A stretch of 64,000 bases of DNA from Neelides folsomi (lineage: Eukaryota > Arthropoda > Collembola > Neelipleona > Neelidae), in the NCBI GenBank assembly GCA_034687125.1, contig JAQGBZ010000060.1, forward strand, positions 1-64,000, read 5' to 3'. Position 1 is the stretch's first letter. The number at the start of each line of letters is the position of its first letter. The notes under the pieces were generated by a model, which saw only the letters and a list, made by a program, of their open reading frames with translations, did not search any database and was not told where the DNA came from. Made by a program: the position numbers and the translations under genes. Shown piece after piece: positions 36,801-48,800 of the stretch.

Positions 36801-39800
36801 CTGAGTGAGTGAGAGGGAAATGAGAAAAAGGGTCGGCCAATGCTTTCAGCACAATTCACTCCGGATAAAAAGTCTGTCAAAATGTTTGAGCTGTTCCTTC
36901 CCTCATTCCTTTCATTTTTAATTCCATTGGATGATTCGACTAACCCCGAGGGAATTTTAATTGAAAAGACTTATAAAATATAATGAAATTAATTAACATA
37001 AAATATAGTACAATCTCGGTTATATCTGATTGGTATCAGATTTGGATCTCATTTTATTTAATTGATTGAAATTGATATTAGAGATATTTTCAAGAATGTG
37101 ATTGTGTTTGAAGGACTATTTTGATTATTAATGAAGGTTAAGAATTAAATAGGGAATTTGAGTGAAGAAGAGCAGACGGAGAGATGAAAGGAACTTTTAT
37201 CTTTCATAACTTTCAAACTCTTTGTTTCGCTTCCCGAGTCTGTGGATAATTGAATGACGGAACTTTCTTGAGTTAAGCCTTTTTCCTCGCTAAGCTCTCC
37301 ACTTCCATCGTTTTTCCATTAAATGAACATGATGAGTTCCCTAATTTGGATTTCCCATTCTTCCACGCCGTTGATTTCTCCTTATTAAATTCTGACATTC
37401 AACTCTCATCTTCTTCACCTATTCAATCAGTCTGTTTTTAAATCAGCGTATTCAACATTAAGCTAAAAATTATATCAAACTTTGTTCTCAAATCTAAAAA
37501 TACATATTTCAAATTAAATTTTAATGATAATAAAAATATTTTTATATTTTTCCATTTTTGGTTTTTATAATTTTATTCGTTTAACATTTTTAAATAAAGT
37601 AATATTATTGACAGAATTGTAAAAATAACTAAAAGTTATTTTCTCGAAAAGGAAATATTATTGTTCTGTTTCTTGCTTTTTGTAAGTATCAATAGACAAG
37701 TTGTGTGATGGATTTCGAGATCTGCGACTCATTTTTCATAGAAAATACGATATTTGTATATAAGAATGTATACACCATCACTCGAGAGGTTTTCACATGA
37801 TATCTAACGGACCCTTTAAGTGTTTACGTAAAGGTCCCCTGTAATCGATTTTCAAGTTTTTCAAACCTACATACTTTTGAATTGCTTCATGTGAATATAA
37901 AAGTTGTTTAAAATTTTGAAATAATAAAAATTTTGTACAAAGTTTTGAAAAGTGTTTTTTAAGGACTTCTGTTGAGTTTCAACATGAGGTTCGAGTGTTG
38001 GTGATGATGAGGATGTGTGGTTTTGTGTATTTGTTGAAGGAGATGGGTCGTGGCAGGCCGTTGGTCTTCTTGACACCTCCTCAACGCTAAAAGGCCTTAA
38101 AGAGGGGCGTTTGGGGAAGGTGGGACATTTTTCTCCTTGTTTTCCTCTTCACATTCCGGTGCGGTGAGGAGGAGTAAAAACGTCCCTTCGGCACCCTTGA
38201 GCCCTTCCCTACTTTTCTTCAAACCCTGACGGTGACAACACACGTCAGGCAAACTCAAAAGGAATCACTCAACCAAATGGAACAATTTTCCACCTCCGAA
38301 CTTCTTATCAACATTGCTTACAAACTCACAATCCAACGTCTGCAGATTCCATTCAAATATATTTTATGAAGATACAAACATAAATACATTATATGAAGAT
38401 ACACTTTCTGTATTTGATATATGGTTAGATAAGTATAAGAGTGAGAGTTGTTAAATATGAATAATATGTGTGACCTTATTGAGTGACGGAGTTCTTTGTG
38501 AACTCTTCATCTTCTTGAGGGCTCCCATTGTGGGGGATTGGCCGGTAGGTGGTATCCCATTGGAATCGGCCCGAATTCGGTCCTCACCTCCCCCATCGAG
38601 TCTTTCATTGTTTGAATGGATCTTTGCCGACATTTGTTGGATTCTTTCGTGTCACTCAAAGTCTCCGACTTTTATCAATGACTCTCCATGAATCCTTATG
38701 AATCTCCTTTAAGCTCTTTCCATTCACAGCTTTTTTCCTTTTTTTTCTATTCCAGGGGGAAGGAGGAGAATCTCGAAGAGAAATTTGAGCGGCTCAATGA
38801 CGAACTTCGACGGATCCTTTCCAAAGACGGTAAAAATATTTTTTATAGTCGCTCATTTTTTAATTTTATTTAATTAATTGCTTTATATTTTATATAATTT
38901 AATATCTTGATTAGCCTTTTATATTCAATTTGAGATTTTGACAATTGTTTTTATTAATAATATACTGAAATACTGATATTACACATGGTTGTTGAAATGA
39001 GCCTGAGAGCCTGAAATGCAATTTTTGATAAATAATGATTAATAGAAAAAAGATATAAAAATGGGCCGCTTTTCCCATGTGTCTAAATGGTAATGATTGT
39101 AAGTTGTAAATTGAAGCCTTGACTTTGGCCGGAATGACAAGGAGTTCTTAAGGGGTATTTACACAGTGTAAAATTAATCGTTGTCGCTTGTAAATGAGGC
39201 GAATCGGGGAGCTTAGGAAGGTCATTGGCGGAGTGTGTAAAAAAGGAAGAATGCGAGTCAGAGTGAGTGAAGGAGCTTAGTGGCATTATGGCCAGGATTA
39301 AGATTATTTAAAATAGGATTTCAAAGGTGTCTCTCTGGCACATGTGGAATGGAGTCATTAGGGGTCCACTTCTGCCCTTTTGACCGACAGTCGGAGAATC
39401 GTTGATGGTTCTAATGGACCATCGGAACGACCGTTCCGCTCGCCCACTTGAATTATGAAATGAGTCTCATGGCAGGGTCAACAATTAATTTCGCCCTCCG
39501 CCACACACTTCCGTCCCAATGACAATCCACCCCAGTCCACATTTCTTCTCTACATTTCTTCTCCACATTGCTCAGGAAGGCTGGATGGGTTTAATCCGCT
39601 TAACGTCCCTCTCTGTCCTCCGAGAGCCCCAAGAACTTTATGCGCCTCCGACTTTATTTATCACGATGTGAAAATTCATATTCCGAATAAAGAATCAAGA
39701 ATAATATCCAATGTTAAATCTCTTCTTATGAATTAAAGAATGAAGATTAAGTATACTAAAATACAACTTGCTATAAAGCCTTGCTATAATATATGGTATG

Positions 39801-42800
39801 ATCACAACATTTAATATCATATTAAGAATAAAGTTGAATATAAAACCAACGTTCTACCTAACGTTGTCCTAAAGGAAATGCTAAGTATATAAAATATTCA
39901 AAGAGATTCATAGAGGTAATAATGAGTGTTCGGAACTGTCTCTTTAAATATTAAAAATGTAATTAGCGTGTAAGTGAAGGGGCGATAAATAAGAGAATCA
40001 TCCTATTCATAAGTATTCATTTATATTCATATTCATGTACCTCTATAAAAATCGTTATAAATTAGCTGTAGTATAAGAAGGATGAGAAGAATTAAAATAA
40101 TGTGAATTGCTGTGAGGAATCTCTGTGAGGGTTTGTATTCCTTTTGTTTTCGTCCATTCGCCTCTTGTTGGCCCTTGAGAAGAAGATTAAGGAGCGTAAT
40201 GAATGGCGGAAGAGAATTTTAATCCTGGGATCGGAAATTGGAATCCAATCTGGCTGAGTGGGAGCCTAATGGGATGGAGAGTTAAGAAAGGGTGGAGGGA
40301 TTATTTTAAAGGGCTCTCTTTCTAAAACCTCCACTAATTTCACCCTTTCCCTTATTTCAATATTCCTCATATTTGTTAGAGATTCTGGAGATTGACAAAG
40401 GAGATGTGGAGCTCTTAGGTTGCACCAGTTACAGGTTCCATTGTTGTCCATTCCGTCCTTCCCGACTAAATCCATCCAATCATTGGATTAACGAGGATTA
40501 TTTAACTCTTGCTTGCTCCATTCAAGCCTATTTAACCAACAATAAGTAATGTACATAATATTGAGAATATTGACATAAGGAAAACATATTTTGTCTTTCT
40601 TCCATTCCTACTTTTTCTACCTAATAGCCCAAATGGACATAATAAAGCTTAAATATTAGTTTCGTTTAAATTACTACCTTTGTAATGTACCAATGTAATG
40701 TACATTTGTGGTATTTAGTTAGGTCTTGTTACAGTCCGTTGGGAAGAATCATCTTTGGGATATTTACTTATTTCCATTCTTTGAAATTAACATGTTGACA
40801 ACAAGGTTGAAGAATTTCTTGACCTTAACTGGATTAAAAATGGGAATTCCAATATGGATTTAATAGGATCTATTGTCTATTTATTTAATCCTGTATATTG
40901 TCATACTGTTTGGGTGCGTGTGCTGGGTTGGGTGCAGCAGGCAAGAATTTGTGTAAATACAAAACAAGGGATTTGTATACCCTCAAGAGTCTCTTTACAT
41001 TGATGGCCCTTGGGCATATGTAAGTTAAATGTTGAAAGTACTATGAGAATGATAGTCTTCGAAGATTGGATTCTCTAAAGCCATTGGTATAGTAGAGAAA
41101 GGTTGTATGAAGGTAAAGGCATTGGAGTTGATCTCGTAGGTGTATATTCTTGAGCAAGGAATTGTTTTTCATGAATTGAAGGATGAGGATTTGGATGTTT
41201 GGTCGTTTGAAGGCGGGTGGGTTGCAGCTGGCTGGACTTATTAAATGAATTGGCTCGAGCATTAAAGGAAGAAGAAGTTCCTCCTCCGATGGGTTTCTAA
41301 GCTTATCCTGGAGCTGCTCCCACTCCCATCATCTTCCCCCTCCGTCCATGTTGGGGAAGAACAAAGGAAGAGGAGGATTTGTCAATTCATTTGTCAATCC
41401 GCCACAGAGTCCTTTGGATCTCTCTCGCTTCCATTGAGGTCCCTGCACGGTTGGATGGGTCTGGGTGCCCGGGATCTTTCGTCTCGAGAGATGTCAGATT
41501 AAAGAGACTACTTTACAGAAATGGGAGTCTATATGTATGGTCTACAAATACGTATATATATATATTATACATATACATTAGCATACAGTACTTGCATAGT
41601 ACTTAAAGTACGATGTATATTTTTACTATTCCTCGAGTTATTTTCGACTTACTGCCTTATTTGATATCTGATAGAAAAGAAAATAATATCAGCCTTATTA
41701 AATTCAATTCTTATTTATATGTTCGGAGTCTGACGATTTGCCGTGTAAGGCCATGGTTTATTTTATTGCTACACGGAATTGGAAACATTTGCGTCAATCC
41801 AACATCATATATGACATTTATAGTTGAGATTCTATTTTGTGGGATTCTTGGAAATATTGTCTCATTGTGAAGTTCTTTCTTTATTTCTCGTTCTTTATTT
41901 AGCAGGAGGAGGAGGAAAAGATTGGAAGAGAAATGAAAGGAAAGCGAATTTTTCCCTCTGAGCTTTTAATATTTTTAGGGATGGTGTTTTTTAGAGTTGG
42001 CGTTTTTTTGAGAGTTTTTGATGTTTTTCAGTCAATTTTGTATTTGGAAGAGGAGAGAGATTTGTTGGAGGGTAATTGAAAATTTCAATTTGAAAGTGTG
42101 GAAAGTTTTGAGTGTTGAAAAGTTGAGATGGCCGCCGGAGTTGCTGAGATTCGGTGGGAATAAATGAATAAGGAATGAGGAAGTCGGAGAGGGAGATTAA
42201 ATAACCCTCGAGTGGTGCAATTTGGAGAGTGATCTTCGGGAGGAGGTCCGGACGGAGTTGGCATGGCAGCGCTGGTCCGTCCTCGTATCTCTCCGCACAC
42301 TCCCTCTCCGGCGATTGGGAATGAGAGGGAGTTGTAAGCGGCTTAACTCCGTCCTCGCCCTCGTACTCTGCCCCTTATGAATAATCACTCATGACTTCCC
42401 CCTTCAAATATTTTTCTTCCTCTTCGCCCTGTTCTTTTTATATCAAATTTTGGAAATTATAGGGAAATTCAGGGGAAATTATAAGATTTTTTAATAAAGC
42501 CCACATAGCATGAAGGTTTTACAGTTACTTTTTTAAATTTTAATGATTTTCTTCAGTTTTATAATGATATTATGGGTTTATGATGTTAATAGGCCTGTGT
42601 ATATTTATATAATGTTTTACCTGATGGGGTTTGGCCGAATCCCTTCATTCACATTCCCTTGTTTGAGGAGCTCAGGCGGACTTAGTGGAAGCTTATGACT
42701 ACTATTTTTTTAAAATGAGATCTTCTGGAGAGAGTCAAAGGAGGTTTAAGTCGGCATTGTGAGGGTTGTTAAATAGGGTAATGGGGCTAAGGCGGATAAA

Positions 42801-45800
42801 TCCTCTTGCATTATGGGCCAGTGTTATTCCCCATATAATGTTTAATACTTCATGATCCCTTTCGGGGGAATCCTCATTGGCGAGGCGTTGCGGGTGCCGT
42901 AAATCGGCTCTATGGTTTGTCTTATTAAAATCTATCTTCTTACACCCCAGTGTCTGCCCTTAATGCTCTTTTCCCCAAATAAAGCTCCTATATATAGACC
43001 TCGCCGTTCAAAGCCGATCCTCCTCACATTGTCGATGTCTTCACTCCTGAAATCATCTCGCACCCGCCACGGGCTCCGACAAATTACCCGGGACAAATTC
43101 AGGGAAATAGAAATATTAGAGAATTTGGCCGGAATTGTCCGACCGGTGAAAGTTTGTTTCTCTGTGGAGTTCTCTTCAAAATTTTTCCCATTCATTTGGC
43201 TTCTTCAATTCCTTTACATGTTCGACATACATTCAATATAGAGATTCAGTTTCTGGAGGAATTTCTGAGCTTTCCTTCTAAACGGGTTTTATGAGAGTTA
43301 TCAAATTCCAAAGTGTCTAAAGGTTTTTTCATTCACATTTTTCCATGTCGGAACAAATGTCTGTCAAGATAGTCAAGAAGTGTTAATGTTTAGGATTAGT
43401 GTTAAAAGTTTAACAATAAATATTTTTAAAATTTTATATATATTAGAGATTATATAGCGCTTTTAAACTTTACAATAAAATTAGAAATAATTAATATTCA
43501 GCTTTTAATATAATTTATCAAATGGAGTTTTTAAAACACTTTTGAATTTTTTGAATGAGAATAAGTGGAAACTATTGAAATTCTTTGAATTTTCAATTCT
43601 TTAAAAAGTTTTTATTTTTTTTGAACAGAGGTCCAGAAAACGGAGGCGGATCGATTGAGAGAATCACTTTTATTACAAGAACTTGTAACAGTCGTCAACG
43701 AACGGGATGAACTCGTGACGCATTTGGATGACCAGGAAAGAGCGTAAGTTTAATTTCATTTTATTCAAAACTTCTTCTTATTACTTACATTGCATAGATA
43801 AAAACGTTAAAATGGCTAGAAGAATATTCCCCAAAATTCATAAAAATTAAAAAAAAAGCAATTAAAAAAATTAAATACATACAATGAATATTATTGAATT
43901 AAATTCTCATTCTACCATATAAGAATCAAAGTCTACAATATTGTTATCTATTGTGAAAGGGTATAATCTTACAAATAAGATATTTATATGATGTAGTATT
44001 TTATACTAGGTATAAAAAATAATTATTTGTTTATTTTTTGTATGCGAGAATTGAAGTTGCAGATTTTGTGCCATGATTTTGTTTGAGTTGACAATTGGAG
44101 TTGACATAGGCATTTGTCGAAAGGGCTGATAGTGTTGATAATTTGTGTTTTAGCCTCAGGTTCTCCCCCTCCATTGACCCGGTCGAGATGGGAATCGCGG
44201 GAGAGCGTTATGGATATTATGATTTCTAGCTGCTCCCATTGTTGGTCTTTTTGAAAGGAGGGGAAGGGCAGCTGAGCATACAAATACATTTATCTCCACC
44301 CTTCCACTCTTCGTTCGTCTTTGATGGGGCGGAATGGGGCAAATTTACTTCACTTTCAACGGCCCGAACCGAACGGTCAATCCGAGCCCTCAAAAGGCCA
44401 AAAGAATATAATATATTAGAAGAGTATAATTCCCAACAATGGACATTTGGGGAAGTTGGGAAATGAAGAAAGTTCCCCTTTCGTTCCGCCGCTAGTTTTT
44501 ACCCTAAATAAGATCTTTGAATTTGGTAGTTTAAAAAAGTTGTCCATTGGACCGGAATTGGGGTGAGGAGATGCGGCAAGACGGTTTAATTTCATCCCAC
44601 GCCTCTGCCATTGTATTTTACCCATCTTTGATTCTCTGGAGTTCCTCAAAGGGCAAATTGACCATGAAAGTTCTTTTCGGCCCACCGAGGTATCTTTTTC
44701 TAAAGAAAAGGATGCTTCCTTAAAAATATTACATAAGGCCTTTTTCTTCTGAACAAATATTGTAAAAATGAATAATGTTTCCTTTTTCTACATTCAATAA
44801 ATACACTACAATTTTTATACAATTCGATGTTCCTTTTGAGTTTTATATTATGGAGATATTGATACAAGTAACTTTCAAAAAGAGTTGAAAAGTTGAAATG
44901 GAGTATTTTGGGAAAATATAGAGAATATTATACTGATAGCATATGAAAATGATATGGGAAAAATTAGAATATGAGACGGCGAGATATATATTTTTTATTA
45001 TATGTGAAGCCAAAGGATGCGGCAGGTGACGTTTATTCCAATCGAGGAAAGTTAAACCGGATTAAGCCTTTTTTAAACCGGAAACGTGAAATATTTTGAT
45101 TTATATGAAAGAGACCCTTGGGGTCCAGGAGCGGAGGCCGAATGTTATTCCTTAATGGATCTCGGGACTTTAAGCCACGGCTGGGTTTCATGAGTTTCAT
45201 GACCAATCGCTTCATCTGTCACTGCCCCTTTCTTTCAAAGGATTATCATCATTTTAAAAAATATAAAAAGCCCTCTCTCGTAGTTTTTCATATTTTTTAT
45301 ATTCATTTTACAAATCTTCAAATACAATTAATCAGATGGATCAGATCTCGAGTGATAATGTGACAAAAACCATTAAATTAGTTATGTATCAAGATTTGTT
45401 GATAATATTTTAAATTGATTATTTTCCCTTATTTGATTAAAAGTCGAAATAAATAAATTTTAATAATTTAATAATTCTTTTAAATCTTTAAAGTATTTTA
45501 GTTGCTTTATCAACTACATTTTTTGTTTATTCTTTGTTGCTCTTTTATTAATATTTTAATTTATGGTAGAAAAGTAGCCCTGTTTTTGCCTATATGCTTT
45601 TCAATCTTGTTATCCCAACAATGGATATTTGTTTGCAACGAGGACTGATCTCATTAATAGAGACACACCGGGTGTGAAGAAAGAAAGAAATCTCTTTGGC
45701 AGGGTGATTGAAGCCAACTCCGGTTGTTCTCCCAGGGAATTGGATTAAGTCCGTGTGGGGTGAAAGGCCATGGAGGTGTCGCGTTACGCTTTTGAAACAA

Positions 45801-48800
45801 GAGGCCCAAACCTGTGCCAGCCTTTTCACCCTCAAATTAAATCTCATTGTGTCAAAAAGCTCAAAATGTACGTACACTAGAAATGTACTTATTTATATAT
45901 GGACTTTGGATGGTTTTTGGAGTAAGAGGATCGTTTGACCCTTGGCACTCTCCCGCTGCTGTTGTTCTTCCTCTGTTGGTCTTGATCTGCTGTTTATTCC
46001 TCTGATTTCTCCATGTTGGATCTTTATGTTGGGCGGTGACTGGGAACTGGGAAATGACTGACGAGGGATGAAATCATTTCTCGAGGGGTTGAAAGGAAAT
46101 TGGTATTTAGTAGCAGATAGTTGAGGATTGTGGGATTTGGGATTTATTTACTTTCTGTTGATCTTTTTTCCTCTTTTTGGCACGTGACCTCAGGGAGGTC
46201 AAATTACTTCCTCAAGGCCTCTGGCACGTGAGGGGAATTAGGAATCCCCGCCCGCTACACGCCTCCTCAATCTCTTGTTAAAACATCCTGAATATTTGAT
46301 GATGGTTCTTTCACGCTCGTTCCCCCCACCACATCCAAACCATCCGCACACTTCCACAGCTCCACACACTTTACACACATGTTGGACCCAGGGCTTCCGT
46401 AATCCTTCTTTTTTTACTTTAATTACTCTCTAAATCCAACGGGGCTTAAAATGGCCAAGCAAAATATTGACCTTCTATTGGGAAACTTCTTACTGAGACT
46501 TTTGACTCCAATGTTGGTTTAAAACACAGCCAGATGACTCGAGCGAATCAATGGCTTTTTTATCTTTGATTGAGATTACAGGTCAGGAATTTACCATAAG
46601 ATGTTAAATGGCAAGCTCCTCTGTCCTAAATGCCATCCTCCCATGATCCAGTTGGGTTACGCTGGATCAGAGGATGTATTACCAAAATGCATTTGGTTAA
46701 AACCCCTCCATAACATGTAAATAAATGAGTCTTGTGTTATACATTATTTCTGGATAAATAGAAATGGAATTGGAACAAAATCAAATATAGAGACTTTCAT
46801 TGATTAGATATAAATTTAAAGATTTTACATGACCATTGTAAACATTATGATTAATCGAATTTTGCATGATTTTTTTTAAAAAAATAATAACAATTTAATA
46901 AAAATTTCATCATTTTGATTCCATTAATTTGACTTGAGACTTTTTTTAATATGATGCTATTTAATTGGATTTTTATCTTTTATTGAATTTGCGTGCCAGG
47001 GACTTGTCACTTGTTAGTGCCAAATCCCTCTGCCCAAGAGAGTCACCCTAAAAGGATGAACACCATAAAGTTAGGTTCGCTTCATTTTCATATCACAACC
47101 GGGCCTTTGGTTTCTTTTAACCAGCCTTTTTGGTTGACCATGGTTTTTTATATCAGATTTACTTTGTATCATTTTTGTGCTTTATACCTCGACATTTTTG
47201 TCGGGATCTTACCCAAATTCAAATATAGCGACCTTGATTGATTGGATATAAATTGGAGTCAATTGTTTACACTTTGATTAACATAGTTTAGCATTATTTT
47301 AATTAAAACTAATTACGGTTAAGTTAATTAACTCAAAGTTTCCCATGTTTAACAATTTTTTTAAATTTAAACTCAATTTTTTTAAATAAAGAAAATGGAT
47401 TTTTAGATATTTTTCAAATGATGAATGTTTACGACGTTTTACATTGTTCTTCATTGTTTAAATAGATAAATAAATGTTTAAATTTATGTATTATCATTAT
47501 CGATTGTATCAAGATAATTAACTTAAATTGGCTTGAGTTTTAAAGGGATTTAAATTGTATTTACAATTGTTAGTACAAATTGAGGTTTAATTTGGAGCAC
47601 AATTTAAAATTTGACAAACAACAAATTCATAAATTAATTTGAATTGGATTTAAAATTTGTTGGTGTTTAGCTGAAAAAGCATGTGTATTGTTAATTGTGG
47701 CGGAAACGAGTTAATTAACTTTTGATTGACTTACGGGCCAGGCTCAATCCTTTAATTCTGCATTTCCTCTTTCAAGGATAAATGCAAAACTTGAGGCGTT
47801 CAGAATCTCTGCCCAAAAATGCAAACGAGTATAAGGTCTAAACGCTGAACGTAGACCAATACAAATTATTTTGTTACCCGTCGTTCGTATGAGTAAATGA
47901 ATACGTTGACCAACTTTATGATGAATCCAATCATATTTATATTCATGGCTCTGGGAAGAAATTGACAATAGAGAGAAATTACGGTGATGAATAAATTATT
48001 TAAAGGAAAATGATTTTACTTTGAATATTAATTCTTACTATTTAGCATTAAAAAATCCTTGCTGTATTATTAAATGGTTTTGATAATTGATTAATTTTAT
48101 AATATTTATATATAGCGATTTTATAATTATTGTGGTTTTGGACGGCAGTGGGAATAATTGGATGGGGATTTAGTTTGTGTTTTATTTAATGTTAGTAAAG
48201 TCCACTGCTCTGGTCAAATTCTATACGTATGCTTTTGGATGAACTGAGGATTTGACCGACCGGGCGACCTTGTGACTTAAATGAGTTAATTATCTTTTGA
48301 TTGATTTACGAGCCAGGCTCTAGCTTCAATTTTCATGCTTGACTAGCTTCCTGACGCCAGGGAAAATTGAAATCAGAGCCTCTGCCCAAAAATGAATATA
48401 CCAGAGTCCGAATGATTCAACCTTTTTCAGGGATCCCTGATAGGTACATGCACGTCCGGACTCATAAATATAAACTGCGTTAAACCACTTTAAGTAAATT
48501 TCATTCACATTTATATTCATGGCCCTGGGAAGAAGTTGACAATAGGGAGAAGTGAAGGTTATCACAAATTAATCAAATTAAAAATATTATTTCTTTGAAT
48601 TTTCATTCTAAGCTTTTAGCATCAAATCTTTCTCACTGTGGCTTTATTAAATAGCATTTTATTAATAAATGATCATTGCAATTAATTGGGTTATAATTTG
48701 GGTTCATTTTACGATTTTGTAATTATTGTGGATTTATACCGCAGTGGGAAAAACGTGGTTAGTTGGATATGTGCTTAGTTAGTAAAATGGTTATTTTCTT

